DNA from: a virus
Virus record (IMG/VR): IMGVR_UViG_3300004807_000046
Span: 1-41,094 of that record
Direction: 5' to 3' (one strand)
Length of the DNA: 41,094 nucleotides
The notes beneath the pieces were generated by a model. The model did not search any database and was not told where the DNA came from. It saw nothing but the letters and a program-made list of their open reading frames with translations. Within the stretch, counting starts at the first letter, position 1, and the number at the start of each line of letters is the position of its first letter. Positions 1-9,166 of this stretch are shown here, piece by piece. A program made the translations under genes and the position numbers.

Positions 1-3000
1 GTTGTTTAAAGTAAAAACTGTATAAGCAGGTGAATCAAGTTTTAATCCATTGACATTTGTGTAATCTGCTTGAACAGAATAAACTCCTGAATCATTCCAT
101 ATTTTGCCAATAGTTGCTGCGCCGCCATTGCCTTGCTGGATAGTTCCATTTACAAAAAATGTTGACCCATTCCACGTCAGCGCAGAACCATTAACCACAT
201 AACCTGTACCATTCGCATACATCACGCCATTGTTTGTGAAACCTGATGCAGCAAGCTTGGTGTTTGCGGTTGCAAATGCACCATTGGCATATACGCCTGC
301 ACTGTTAGCTGTATTATATGCAGAATTGGCCTGAACAAAAGAAGCGTTTGCTTGTACAAAGATTGAATTTGAAAAACTAAATGGTGCAGCTGCCGTATTT
401 TGTGATGTAGAATCAGCAAATTTGATTGGTAAATTCTTCATTACCAAACCAACATTATTCTTAAATCTTGCTATTTCATTACCAGTATTAACACCATTTG
501 CAGTAAAGATAATGTCGTTTGGTGCACCTGTAGCAATAATCATGTTACCGCCGCCGGTATTTGTGTTGCCATAAGCAATCAAATATCCGTCATTTGGTCC
601 AATCATTGTGTAACCACTATAATTGTATGTACTACTACCCATACCTAAGTCAAGGAATGTATCGCTTGCAGTACCATTATCGGGTGTAATAAAGATATCA
701 AAAGAAGCATTGTTGCCGCTATTGATATTTTGCATGTTAAGTCCAGAGTAACCGTTATAGTTACTGGACATTTGGAATACCATCTGAGGTTCTAAGAAGT
801 AACCTGATGGGATACCAGCGTATAATGCACCAAAACCGTTTGAGGATGAACCAAAGAATTGACCAGTATTACCTGTGATGGTTGAATTGATTACATTACC
901 GGTAAAATTAATATTACCACTAACTGTTAAGTTACCATTGATTGTGGTGTTACCAGAAATTGTACCACCAGTAGATGAGAACTTAGTATTAGCAACAGTA
1001 AAGGCACCATTAGCATATACACCAGCAGAAATTGCTGTAGAGTTGGCTATATTTGCTACTAAAAATGCAGAGTTGGCATATACACCAGCAGAGTTAGCAG
1101 TATTGAAGGCCGCATTTGCTTGTACAAAAGCACCATTAGCATATATGCCTGCTGAGTTTGCTGTTAGATAAGATGAGTTGGCATAAGAACCTGCACTATT
1201 GGCAGCCGTAAATGCCGAGTTGGCATAAGAACTGGCTGAAGCTGCATTGGTAGTTGCAGTATTTGCTTGTGTGTATGCTGAGTTAGCATATGAACTTGCT
1301 GCAGCTGCATTGGTTACAGCTGTATTTGCCTGATTAAATGCCGAGTTGGCATAAGAACTGGCGGCACCTGCATTGGTTACAGCTGTATTTGCTTGTGTGT
1401 ATGCTGAGTTAGCATATACACCAGCAGAAATTGCTGTAGAGTTGGCTATATTTGCTACTAAAAATGCAGAGTTGGCATATACACCAGCAGAAATTGCTGT
1501 AGAGTTGGCTGTATTTGCTACTAAAAATGCAGAATTGGCATAAGAACTGGCCGCACCAGCATTGGTTACAGCTGTATTTGCTTGGTTATATGCTGAATTA
1601 GCTTCTGCAAATGCACCGTTAGCATATGAACTGGCCGCAGCTGCGTTAGATATTGCAGTATTTGCCTGAGTGTATGCTGAATTGGCATAAGAACTGGCTG
1701 CAGCTGCATTGGTTACAGCTGTATTTGCTTGGTTATATGCAGAGTTTGCTTCAGCAAAAGCACCATTTGCATACGAAGCTGCAGCAGATATGTTTGTATT
1801 TTGTGTTGCATCGACACCAGTTTGTAAAGTGAACTGAGTATTAGCATAGTTATAAGCTGAATTGGCATATGAACCTGCTGATAATGCATTTGCATTGGCA
1901 GTATTTGCTTGGTTGTAAGCTGCATTGGCTTCTGCGAAAGCACCGTTAGCATAAGAAGATGCAGAAGCAATATTAGTATTTTGTGTTGCATCTATACCAG
2001 TTTGTAAAGTGAACTGGGTATTAGCATAGTTATAAGCTGAATTGGCTTCTGCGAAAGCACCGTTAGCATATACGCCGGCCGAGTTTGCAGTTGAAAATGC
2101 AGAGTTAGCATAAGAACTTGCAGAGACTGCATTATTTGCAGCGGTATTGGCAGCCGTAAATGCTGAATTGGCATATGAACTTGCTGCAGCTGCATTGGTT
2201 ACAGCTGTATTTGCCTGATTAAATGCCGAGTTGGCATAAGAACTGGCTGCAGCTGCATTGGTTATAGCTGTATTTGCTTGTGTATAAGCTGAATTAGCAA
2301 TATCTCTTGCAACATTATCAATTGCCGAACCACCACTAATTGTATTGGCAAAAGCATACACTATATTTGCCAAGGCAAAAGCACCATTGGCATATATGCC
2401 AGCAGAGTTAGCAGTTGAAAATGCACTATTAGCATAAGAACCAGCTGCATTTGCAGTTGAATATGCTGAATTGGCTTCGGCAAAAGCACCGTTAGCATAT
2501 ATGCCAGCAGAGTTAGCAGTTGAAAACGCAGAGTTGGCATATGAACTGGCTGCAGCTGCATTTGTGGTTGCAGTATTTGCCTGATTAAATGCTGAATTAG
2601 CATAAGAACTGGCTGCAGCTGCGTTGGTTACAGCTGTATTTGCAGTTGAATATGCAGAGTTTGCTTCTGTAAATGCACCATTAGCATATAAAGCTGCACT
2701 GTTAGCTGTACTATATGCCGAATTGGCTTCTACGAATGCCGCATTAGCTTGTACAAAGATTGAATTTGAGAAACTAAATGGCGCAGCTGCCGTATTTTGT
2801 TTAGTGGAATCTGCAAAAGTGAGTGGTAAAGATTTTAATACAAGACCCGTATTGTATTTGAAACGAGCAATTTCATTACCTGTTGTTGCACCATTTGCAG
2901 CAAAAATGATATCTTTTGGTGTATTTGTATAAAATATTAAATTACCACCACCGGTTGTTGTATTACCTGAAGCATAAACATAACCATCATTCGGTCCAAA

Positions 3001-4575
3001 CAAATTATAGTTTGGATTTGAGTATGTTGAACTTGTAATACCCATGTCAATATAACCATCATTTGCAGTACCGTTGTCGGATGTTGCAGTATAATCGGCC
3101 GTTGCATTGGCACCATTGTTCAGATTTTGCAAGTTTATCTGTACATAATCACCATAATTACCACTTGATTGTATAATTGTTTGTGGTTCAAAAGTAAATC
3201 CTGTTGGAACACCAGCATACAAAGCGCCAAAACCATTTGCACTTGTACCAAAAAATTCACCAGTGTTACCGGAAATTGTTTGATTGATAACGTTACCGGT
3301 ATATGTAATGTTACCTGTAACACTCAAATCACCGGAAATAGTGACATTACCAGAAATTGTACCACCGGTAGATGAGAACTTACTATTGGCAGTATTGAAG
3401 GCCGCATTTGCTTGTACAAAAGCACCATTAGCATATATGCCAGCAGAGTTTGCTGTTAGATAAGCTGAGTTGGCATATGCGCCAGCAGAATTGGCTGCTG
3501 TGAAAGCACTATTGGCATAAGAACTGGCTGCAGTTGCATTAGTTGCAGCGGAGTTAGCCTGAGTGTATGCTGAATTGGCATAAGAACTGGCTGCAGCTGC
3601 GTTGGTAGTTGCCGTATTGGCCTGAGTGTATGCTGAATTGGCATATGAAGATGCTGCTAACGCATTGGTTACAGCTGTATTTGCTTGTGTGTAAGCAGAG
3701 TTGGCATAAGAACTGGCTGCAGCTGCATTGGTTACAGCTGTATTTGCTTGTGTATAAGCTGCATTGGCTTCCGCAAAAGCACCATTTGCATATGATGCTG
3801 CCGAAGTAATATTAGTATTTTGCGTTAAGTCTACACCAGTTTGCAAAGTGAACTGGGTATTAGCATAATTGTATGCAGAATTTGCTTCTGCAAATGCCCC
3901 ATTAGCATAAGAAGATGCGGAGTTTGCAGTTATAAAAGCAGAGTTGGCATAAGAACTAGCCGCACCAGCATTGGTAGTTGCCGTGTTTGCTTGGTTATAT
4001 GCAGAGTTGGCAGTTAATCTTGCAACATTATCAATTGCCGAACCACCACTAATTGTATTGGCAAAAGCATACACTATATTTGCCAAGGCAAAAGCACCAT
4101 TGGCATATACACCAGCAGAAGTTGCTGTAGAATTTGCAAGATTGGCTTCTGCATATGCTGAATTGGCTTGAACAAACGCTGCATTGGCCTGTATGAATGC
4201 TGGTTGTGCATATGTGCCTGCATTGTTGGCAGCATTGAAGGCTGCGTTAGCTTGTAAAAATGCTAAATTGGCCTGATTGTATCCATTACCTGCTAATACG
4301 AATGCACTATTAGCTTCTATAAATGCTGCATTGGCATATGCACCAGCAGAATTGGCTGCTGTGAAAGCTAAATTGGCTTGTATAAAACTTGAATTGGCTT
4401 CAGAAAATAAAACGTTTACAGTATTTTGTGTAGCAATATAGTGACCGCCTCTGGTCACACCGTCTTGTAATACTAAAGTGTTGGCTTGTGTATCAACAGT
4501 AAGTTCACCAATGACACCAGTAAATGCCGCAATCTGTGATGTATTACCTCGTCTTAATTGTAATTGTGTTGACAT
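1..4575 (-). CDS. Giant tail fiber protein, partial (C-terminus beyond left edge)
   Basis: The frame is open from an ATG at 4575 to the first base with no stop, giving at least 1525 residues. Residues 1-50 (MSTQLQLRRGNTSQ..., then GELTVDTQANTLVLQDG) match the N-terminal domain common to phage fibers and the major tropism determinant, probably the virion anchor. Residues ~58-393 and ~608-1190 are Ala/Asn-rich heptads (A-N-x-A-[YF]-x-x) suggesting long alanine-core coiled coils. Two homologous globular modules lie at ~394-607 and ~1192-1406 (shared GFGALYAG, NDGY, TGGGN and NEIARFK). The last visible part resembles a beta-rich tip. It is last in the fiber region, with a NATAAATA motif 27 nt before the ATG. 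Role inferred: receptor-binding fiber. The ORF and repeats are seen directly; the receptor is unknown. Confidence 0.88.
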   Translation of the reverse strand, partial: MSTQLQLRRGNTSQIAAFTGVIGELTVDTQANTLVLQDGVTRGGHYIATQNTVNVLFSEANSSFIQANLAFTAANSAGAYANAAFIEANSAFVLAGNGYNQANLAFLQANAAFNAANNAGTYAQPAFIQANAAFVQANSAYAEANLANSTATSAGVYANGAFALANIVYAFANTISGGSAIDNVARLTANSAYNQANTATTNAGAASSYANSAFITANSASSYANGAFAEANSAYNYANTQFTLQTGVDLTQNTNITSAASYANGAFAEANAAYTQANTAVTNAAAASSYANSAYTQANTAVTNALAASSYANSAYTQANTATTNAAAASSYANSAYTQANSAATNATAASSYANSAFTAANSAGAYANSAYLTANSAGIYANGAFVQANAAFNTANSKFSSTGGTISGNVTISGDLSVTGNITYTGNVINQTISGNTGEFFGTSANGFGALYAGVPTGFTFEPQTIIQSSGNYGDYVQINLQNLNNGANATADYTATSDNGTANDGYIDMGITSSTYSNPNYNLFGPNDGYVYASGNTTTGGGNLIFYTNTPKDIIFAANGATTGNEIARFKYNTGLVLKSLPLTFADSTKQNTAAAPFSFSNSIFVQANAAFVEANSAYSTANSAALYANGAFTEANSAYSTANTAVTNAAAASSYANSAFNQANTATTNAAAASSYANSAFSTANSAGIYANGAFAEANSAYSTANAAGSYANSAFSTANSAGIYANGAFALANIVYAFANTISGGSAIDNVARDIANSAYTQANTAITNAAAASSYANSAFNQANTAVTNAAAASSYANSAFTAANTAANNAVSASSYANSAFSTANSAGVYANGAFAEANSAYNYANTQFTLQTGIDATQNTNIASASSYANGAFAEANAAYNQANTANANALSAGSYANSAYNYANTQFTLQTGVDATQNTNISAAASYANGAFAEANSAYNQANTAVTNAAAASSYANSAYTQANTAISNAAAASSYANGAFAEANSAYNQANTAVTNAGAASSYANSAFLVANTANSTAISAGVYANSAFLVANIANSTAISAGVYANSAYTQANTAVTNAGAASSYANSAFNQANTAVTNAAAASSYANSAYTQANTATTNAASASSYANSAFTAANSAGSYANSSYLTANSAGIYANGAFVQANAAFNTANSAGVYANSAFLVANIANSTAISAGVYANGAFTVANTKFSSTGGTISGNTTINGNLTVSGNINFTGNVINSTITGNTGQFFGSSSNGFGALYAGIPSGYFLEPQMVFQMSSNYNGYSGLNMQNINSGNNASFDIFITPDNGTASDTFLDLGMGSSTYNYSGYTMIGPNDGYLIAYGNTNTGGGNMIIATGAPNDIIFTANGVNTGNEIARFKNNVGLVMKNLPIKFADSTSQNTAAAPFSFSNSIFVQANASFVQANSAYNTANSAGVYANGAFATANTKLAASGFTNNGVMYANGTGYVVNGSALTWNGSTFFVNGTIQQGNGGAATIGKIWNDSGVYSVQADYTNVNGLKLDSPAYTVFTLNN
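2305..2396. repeat. 92-bp direct repeat, copy 1
   Basis: These 92 bases are identical to 4018-4109. Both copies lie in the giant fiber gene in the same orientation and reading frame. They encode a coiled-coil segment followed by an SGGSAIDNVAR-type linker. The offset is 1713 bp, or 571 codons. Confidence 0.93.
4018..4109. repeat. 92-bp direct repeat, copy 2
   Basis: Exact copy of 2305-2396 within the same gene. Recombination between the two copies would remove 571 codons without shifting the frame. Confidence 0.93.
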
Positions 4576-4601
4576 GAATAATAGCCTTTGTTAACCTTTT
4601 T

Positions 4602-4609
4602 TATTTATG
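4602..4609 (-). promoter_or_regulatory. Candidate T4-type late promoter for the giant fiber
   Basis: The minus strand reads CATAAATA, seven of eight bases of the T4 late promoter TATAAATA. It lies in the 43-bp gap before the giant fiber gene, its last base 27 nt before the ATG. An AAAGG-like ribosome site sits between. By the T4 rule (motif at -13 to -6) transcription would begin near 4596. Confidence 0.55.
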
Positions 4610-4618
4610 TTATTCTTT

Positions 4619-5236
4619 TTAGTATACTGTGCCTAAATCCACATCACCATATATTTCTATGCCTGTATCCACTGAGCCCAAATCTATGTATGGAAAACCA
4701 CTACTAGAAGATGTATTTGCAGTAATTGTTATTTGTGATGTTGAAGGATTTGCAGTAATAACAACACCATCACCACCAACAAATTGTACTGTTTGACTGG
4801 TACTACCACTAATGGTATCACCCATAGTATCTGTGAAAGCATTAAAACTTGTTGAAGCTAAACTATATGCAGAACAAGCAGTGGAATATGCAGAACTGGC
4901 TAAAGTATATGCTGAATTAGCCTCATCAAATGCCGCATTTGCAGTTGCTCTGGCCACATTATCGGATGAACTACCGGAACCAGAAGAATTGATTGTAACT
5001 GAATTTGTTACTGTATTGGTTGTTAGAGTAACATTGTTGCCTGCCACCAAAGTCAATGGTGAGTTTGCACTATTCGCAAGTACAGTTGACTGTCCTGATA
5101 CTACAATCGTACCAAAAGAGTTACCACCTTGATTGGAGACTTGTAAATCCCATGCATAACCATTGTATACCCAAGTCTTATTACCTACGGTATAACTTTG
5201 TCCTACTGATGGAGATGATGGAAAATTTATTGCCAT
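4619..5236 (-). CDS. Short tail fiber-like protein (205 aa)
   Basis: Residues 4-32 ([25 protein letters not shown]) form a short N-terminal module seen at the start of many phage fibers. A beta-rich stretch follows, then an Ala-rich segment at about 90-140 ([19 protein letters not shown]) related to the giant fiber's coils, then a threonine/serine-rich beta C-terminus ending GDVDLGTVY. The ATG at 5236 has an AGGA ribosome site about 6 nt upstream and lies 3 bp after the preceding stop. Probably a minor fiber or fiber-base protein; the function is inferred from composition and neighbours. No enzymatic motif is visible. Confidence 0.82.
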   Translation of the reverse strand: MAINFPSSPSVGQSYTVGNKTWVYNGYAWDLQVSNQGGNSFGTIVVSGQSTVLANSANSPLTLVAGNNVTLTTNTVTNSVTINSSGSGSSSDNVARATANAAFDEANSAYTLASSAYSTACSAYSLASTSFNAFTDTMGDTISGSTSQTVQFVGGDGVVITANPSTSQITITANTSSSSGFPYIDLGSVDTGIEIYGDVDLGTVY

Positions 5237-5239
5237 TTA

Positions 5240-6904
5240 TTATCCTATGTAAGCCACAGACCAATTGTCGTTGCTATCAAATATGATTGTACCAGAACTT
5301 GCAATTAATTGTAGTGTATCGCCTACCGCCAGTTTCACAATGTTGGCGCCACCGGCATGGTTCATTGAAGTGTTTGGACCAAATTCAACCATAATACAAG
5401 TTGTTGTCCCACCACCAATTGCAGCAGTTTTTCTAACTAAGGCTTGAGCAATACCACTTGAACTATTATTATATGTTCTAATCACTAAATTAACTTGATA
5501 TAAACCTGCAACAGGCGCTGTAAATATACCAGTAGTTCCGTTCAGGTAACTTCCTTGATTATATTCAATATTCCAATTGCTATTCGTTAATGTGTTTGAG
5601 GAAGCAACTGAGCCACCATTACCTCTTACACAAAATGCTGGACGATTTGGTGCATAACCAGCAGCAATACCGTTTGTTGTTGTATTACCTGCAAGTGTTA
5701 AGTCGCCCGCATCACTCAAAGAAAATGATGTTATTAGGTATGCACTATTAACAACTTGTAATTCACCAACAGAACTTAAACGGATTGTTTTGTTTCCGTT
5801 TGTTGCGCCAGCAGATGTATTTGTAAATTTTAATACATCTGCATAACCTGTACCACCAATTGTATTGGCTGCAGTAATAGACAATCCTGAACCTGTTGTT
5901 GTGACAGGTTGATATGTTATACTTACATTTCCTGTTATACTTCCACCAGTGTTTGCAAGTGCGTTGTTTGCTTTGGAGAAAGCACTATTAGCATATGAAC
6001 CAGCTGAGTTTGCGGCAGTAAATGCTGAGTTTGCATAAGAACTGGCCGCATTAATAGAGTTATTTTGTGTAAGTTCTATGCCTGCTAAATTCACCGTATT
6101 GGATGCTGCGGTATTAGCTGCCGTAAATGCTGAATTGGCATAGGCACCAGCAGAATTAGATGCTGTGAAAGCTGAATTGGCATAAGATCCAGCACTATTA
6201 GCAGTTGAAAATGCACTATTAGCATAAGAACCAGCTGCATTGATGGAACTGTTTTGTGTTAATTCAATACCCACCAAATTAACAGTATTGGATGCTGATG
6301 TATTGGCTGCATTAAATGCCGCATTGGCTTGTGCAAAGATACTATTAGAATATAGTAATAATTCTACACCGCTGTCATAGATTGTATTTGAACTAACACT
6401 ATTGAATGTAGAAGTTGTGACATTACTTTGAGCACCAGTTGGTCCAAATTCTGCCCATATTGGATATGCCGTGTTGCCAAAGTTTTCATACATTACACCT
6501 GTATTAGAATTCAACCACAAATCGTTTGAATTTGGATTACTTGGTGCAGTATTTTGATAATATGTTTGTGTTTTTGCATTGGCTGCTGAGTAGACAATAC
6601 TGCCATCTAATGTAATTGTCTTACTAGTAGTATTAGCAAAAACACCAATACCATTTGCGCCTTTGAAACTTAGAGTGTCTGTGTTAGATGTTGCAAGTAT
6701 TAGTGAACCAGATACGTTCATTGTTGAGAACGAATTGGTAAACTGACCGCTAGAGATATATGTTATTGTACCTGTAGCATTTTTATAATACAACTTTCCA
6801 TCGTAGTAGTTAAGTGCCAACTCACCATAATTTAGTGATGCTGGTACGTTACCTGATACGCCAGATTTTCTTAGTTGAATTGTTGTATTTGCAATTGTTG
6901 CCAT
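5240..6904 (-). CDS. Tail fiber with C-terminal C1q-like domain
   Basis: 554 residues. Residues 1-50 (IQLRKSGVSG, then NYGELALNYYDGKLYYKN) are the same MTD/fiber N-terminal anchor as in the giant fiber. A beta region follows, then Ala heptads at ~190-315 interspersed with GIELTQN-type linkers. Residues ~416-554 look like a C1q/TNF-like jelly roll: RPAFCVRG at the start, then TGIFTAPVAGLYQVNL and a late GDTLQL strand. C1q-like tips in phage fibers are usually trimeric, so this is probably a receptor-binding trimer. A TATAAATC motif lies 30 nt before the ATG, inside the end of the upstream gene. Confidence 0.87.
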   Translation of the reverse strand: MATIANTTIQLRKSGVSGNVPASLNYGELALNYYDGKLYYKNATGTITYISSGQFTNSFSTMNVSGSLILATSNTDTLSFKGANGIGVFANTTSKTITLDGSIVYSAANAKTQTYYQNTAPSNPNSNDLWLNSNTGVMYENFGNTAYPIWAEFGPTGAQSNVTTSTFNSVSSNTIYDSGVELLLYSNSIFAQANAAFNAANTSASNTVNLVGIELTQNSSINAAGSYANSAFSTANSAGSYANSAFTASNSAGAYANSAFTAANTAASNTVNLAGIELTQNNSINAASSYANSAFTAANSAGSYANSAFSKANNALANTGGSITGNVSITYQPVTTTGSGLSITAANTIGGTGYADVLKFTNTSAGATNGNKTIRLSSVGELQVVNSAYLITSFSLSDAGDLTLAGNTTTNGIAAGYAPNRPAFCVRGNGGSVASSNTLTNSNWNIEYNQGSYLNGTTGIFTAPVAGLYQVNLVIRTYNNSSSGIAQALVRKTAAIGGGTTTCIMVEFGPNTSMNHAGGANIVKLAVGDTLQLIASSGTIIFDSNDNWSVAYIG

Positions 6905-6907
6905 CTA

Positions 6908-7432
6908 TTAAAAACTTCCGCCATCCTCTATTGGATTTATAATTGTTGATGTCGTAATCAATTTATTTTCATCAATTTTCTTACGCTTTGCCGGAGTTAA
7001 TTGCAAATAATTTATTTGTTCATTCAATGATTTAATTTTTGATTCATAATCGTCACGAGTTTTTTGGTGTTCATCTCGTTCTCTAATCAATTCATTTCTA
7101 AATGTATCAACATGTTGAACTTGATGACGCACATTTTCATATTCATGTTTCACACTACTTAGATTATTGATTTCTTTTCTCAAGTCTTCAATAATTCTAT
7201 CTTTATTTTCAGATATAGTTCTCACTTGGTCACTCGCAATTTGTTGAGAACTTGATGTTTCTTTTCTTAGGTTCTCAACAATGCTTTCTAATTCTTCAAC
7301 TTTTTGATTTAATTCACCAATTGCTTCGTCACTTATTTTAAGATTGGTCTGTAATGAAATATTTCTCAGTACAGCATCTTGCATCGTATTGGTCACCATT
7401 TCAATATAATAGTTCACATATTTCTCACTCAT
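6908..7432 (-). CDS. Coiled-coil virion-associated protein ending DGGSF
   Basis: 174 residues. Residues ~50-145 are a long charged coiled coil (IGELNQKVEELESIVENLRK, then EDLRKEINNLSSVKHEYENV). The tail is basic (PAKRKKIDENK) and ends in EDGGSF. The family is not recognised. It is flanked by fiber genes and has a strong AGGAG ribosome site before the ATG. The last residues match the C-terminus of the adjacent 426-residue fiber, hinting that both bind the same partner. It may be a fiber chaperone or structural rod; that is inference. Its charged, Lys/Glu-rich composition is unlike the Ala/Asn/Thr-rich fibers around it. Confidence 0.8.
   Translation of the reverse strand: MSEKYVNYYIEMVTNTMQDAVLRNISLQTNLKISDEAIGELNQKVEELESIVENLRKETSSSQQIASDQVRTISENKDRIIEDLRKEINNLSSVKHEYENVRHQVQHVDTFRNELIRERDEHQKTRDDYESKIKSLNEQINYLQLTPAKRKKIDENKLITTSTIINPIEDGGSF
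6934..6941 (-). promoter_or_regulatory. Candidate late promoter for the C1q fiber
   Basis: The minus strand reads TATAAATC, a 7/8 match to TATAAATA, ending 30 nt before the ATG at 6904. It lies within the coding end of the upstream coiled-coil gene. The spacing equals that of the other candidates, which is the main support. Confidence 0.4.
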
Positions 7433-7460
7433 CTCAAACTCCTAATAAATCATAATATAG

Positions 7461-7468
7461 TATTTAGA
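7461..7468 (-). promoter_or_regulatory. Candidate late promoter for the coiled-coil gene
   Basis: The minus strand reads TCTAAATACTATATT, matching 11 of 13 bases of the extended T4 late consensus TATAAATACTATT. The stop codon of the 426-residue fiber (TTC TAA) forms part of it. The motif ends 29 nt before the ATG at 7432, with an AGGAG ribosome site between. Confidence 0.55.
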
Positions 7469-8744
7469 AGCTGCCTCCATCCATAGTTGTTGTCCACACT
7501 GGAACACCTGCATTTGTGACAGTCAAAACTTGATTAGAATATGTTTGGTCTGAATTACCCGCAGCTGCAGTTACACCTAATCCACTGGAACCATTTCCGT
7601 ATGTAATACCATTTGTTGTGAATGATGTTTGTCCTGTACCACCTTGGCCAACTGCAAGTGCATTAGTCAGTGATAGTGTACCAACTGTTGCATTTGTAAT
7701 ATTTGCAGTTGCAAATGTACCTTGGAAACCATTAACGTTTGTATATAATGTGGCAGTATTTGCCTGTGTAAAATAATTGTTACTTAATGTATTTGCTATT
7801 GAAGCATTAGTAGCCGCAATGTTTGCAAACAAATAATAGTTTTTAGAACCTGCATCACGCAACAAACCAGTAATATTGTTTGTTGATCCGTTGTTATACA
7901 ATCCATAGAAACCAATATCAATTACGTCACCCGTAGTATTATTGGCTGCCAACTCAATCATTGAGTCATTGGTTTGTACAATAGATGTATTGACGTATGT
8001 TGCGGTACCAGAAACAATCAAGTTACCAGAGATAGAAAGGTCTGTACCAATTGTTTGTGGACCAACACCAGAAGTATTAGAACGTAAAATTGTATTGTCT
8101 GTACCAATCAATACCGTCTCTGAACCACCAGAACCAGTTACTGTTGTCGTAATACCAGATCCATTACCCTCAATTGTTAGTGTACCACCACCAGATTGTG
8201 AACCAGAACCTGTGTTACCAGATACAGTGAATGATGTTGCAATTGTGTTATTGGAAATGGCGGTGATACGACCTTTTGCATCTACTGTGATAGATGGAAT
8301 TGTTGTTGTATTACCGTATGTACCAATGTTGGAGTTAACTGTTGCTAATGTGAATCCTAATTCAACGTTGGCAGTACCATTAAATGCTACGTTAGCCGCA
8401 GTAGCATCACCATACGCACCAAAATATGTCGTTTGTGTTAATGAATTTGCTGAGTTAGCAATTAAACTACCAACAGTAATACCTGCCGCAGTAATATAAC
8501 CAACAGAAATGTTACCGGATGCATCACGTTTAACAATGGTGCTTGGTGTATTTGCACTGGTCGCATTGTCAATTTGCGAAGTGTAGTATTGGCCACCTAC
8601 GTTTACAACACCAGTACCTGTTGAATTACCAATAAAAATGGTATTTGACAGATATGAATATGCTAATTCACCTGCCTTAAGCGAACTTGGTGTACCCGTT
8701 GCGGTAGAACGTTTAATTAAAATACTTGTATTGGAGATGGCCAT
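7464..8744 (-). CDS. Tail fiber protein (426 aa) ending DGGSF
   Basis: The N-terminus (ILIKRSTATGTPSSLKAGEL, then AYSYLSNTIFIGN) is the common MTD/fiber anchor module. Residues ~50-250 are repetitive beta structure (NTTTIPSITVDAKGRIT, then NGSGITTTVTGSGGSETVLIG), and a SGNLIVSGTATYVN/IELAANNTTGDVIDIGFYG segment typical of fiber shafts follows. Unlike its neighbours it has little Ala-heptad coil. The C-terminus is TTMDGGSF. A NATAAATA motif lies 31 nt before the ATG with AAAAAGGA as ribosome site, so it probably has its own late transcript. No protease or lyase motif is seen. Confidence 0.86.
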   Translation of the reverse strand: MAISNTSILIKRSTATGTPSSLKAGELAYSYLSNTIFIGNSTGTGVVNVGGQYYTSQIDNATSANTPSTIVKRDASGNISVGYITAAGITVGSLIANSANSLTQTTYFGAYGDATAANVAFNGTANVELGFTLATVNSNIGTYGNTTTIPSITVDAKGRITAISNNTIATSFTVSGNTGSGSQSGGGTLTIEGNGSGITTTVTGSGGSETVLIGTDNTILRSNTSGVGPQTIGTDLSISGNLIVSGTATYVNTSIVQTNDSMIELAANNTTGDVIDIGFYGLYNNGSTNNITGLLRDAGSKNYYLFANIAATNASIANTLSNNYFTQANTATLYTNVNGFQGTFATANITNATVGTLSLTNALAVGQGGTGQTSFTTNGITYGNGSSGLGVTAAAGNSDQTYSNQVLTVTNAGVPVWTTTMDGGSF

Positions 8745-8774
8745 TTTAGGTCCTTTTTATAATTGTTATAAGAC

Positions 8775-8782
8775 TATTTATT
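8775..8782 (-). promoter_or_regulatory. Candidate late promoter for the 426-aa fiber
   Basis: The minus strand reads AATAAATA in the 50-bp gap before the gene, ending 31 nt before the ATG at 8744. A small AT hairpin (TTATAA-CAA-TTATAA) and an AAAAAGGA ribosome site lie between. Confidence 0.5.
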
Positions 8783-8794
8783 GGAAAAGGTAAA

Positions 8795-9166
8795 TCAAAA
8801 AGTTCCCCCATCAATATTACCATTCGTTAACTGAGCAGAATTATTTGCTAAATAATATGCTGTATTGGCTTCAGTTATAGCGTTGTTAGCCAAAATCAAT
8901 GCAGTATTTGCTTCCGACAATGCTGAGTTGGCTGTACCACTTACTCCGCTAGCCAATGAATATGCAGTGTTGGCTTCAGCCAAAGCGGAAGTAGCAAGAC
9001 CATAGACTGAATTGGCATAAGTGTATGCTACATTTGCTTCTTGAGAAGCTGCATTGGCTGTTGCACCAATCACAGTTATTTCTGTTGCTAAGTTGGCTGA
9101 ACCAACAAAAGTGGTTGTACCCCTAACAGAAATATTTTGATTTGGATTTACTGTAAAGACTGCCAT
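8795..9166 (-). CDS. Small Ala-heptad fiber-like protein ending DGGTF
   Basis: 123 residues. A beta N-terminus of ~30 residues (FTVNPNQNISVRGTTTFVGS) is followed by almost uninterrupted Ala heptads (ANAASQEANVAYTYANSVYG, then ALAEANTAYSLA) at ~35-110. It ends NGNIDGGTF, like two other proteins nearby. The ATG overlaps the stop of the upstream gene by one base (TAATG), indicating coupled translation. It looks like a free-standing coiled-coil rod, perhaps linking a fiber to the baseplate; that is inference. No family is recognised. Confidence 0.8.
   Translation of the reverse strand: MAVFTVNPNQNISVRGTTTFVGSANLATEITVIGATANAASQEANVAYTYANSVYGLATSALAEANTAYSLASGVSGTANSALSEANTALILANNAITEANTAYYLANNSAQLTNGNIDGGTF

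Noticed and set aside
875-1171. Plus-strand frame with repeated AYTPAE peptides
   Set aside because: Antisense of Ala-heptad codons in the giant fiber; the repetition comes from the real gene.
1000-3600. CRISPR-like regular repeats
   Set aside because: The 63-bp periodicity is coding heptad repeats without distinct spacers and stays in one open frame.
4426-6904. Diversity-generating retroelement suggested by MTD-like N-termini
   Set aside because: No reverse transcriptase and no template/variable repeat pair were seen; the tip is C1q-like rather than C-type-lectin-like.
7942-8499. 185-residue open frame on the plus strand
   Set aside because: It is the antisense of the 426-residue fiber. 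Thr/Asn/Gly-rich coding gives Val/Pro/Leu-rich antisense without a ribosome site or recognisable domain.
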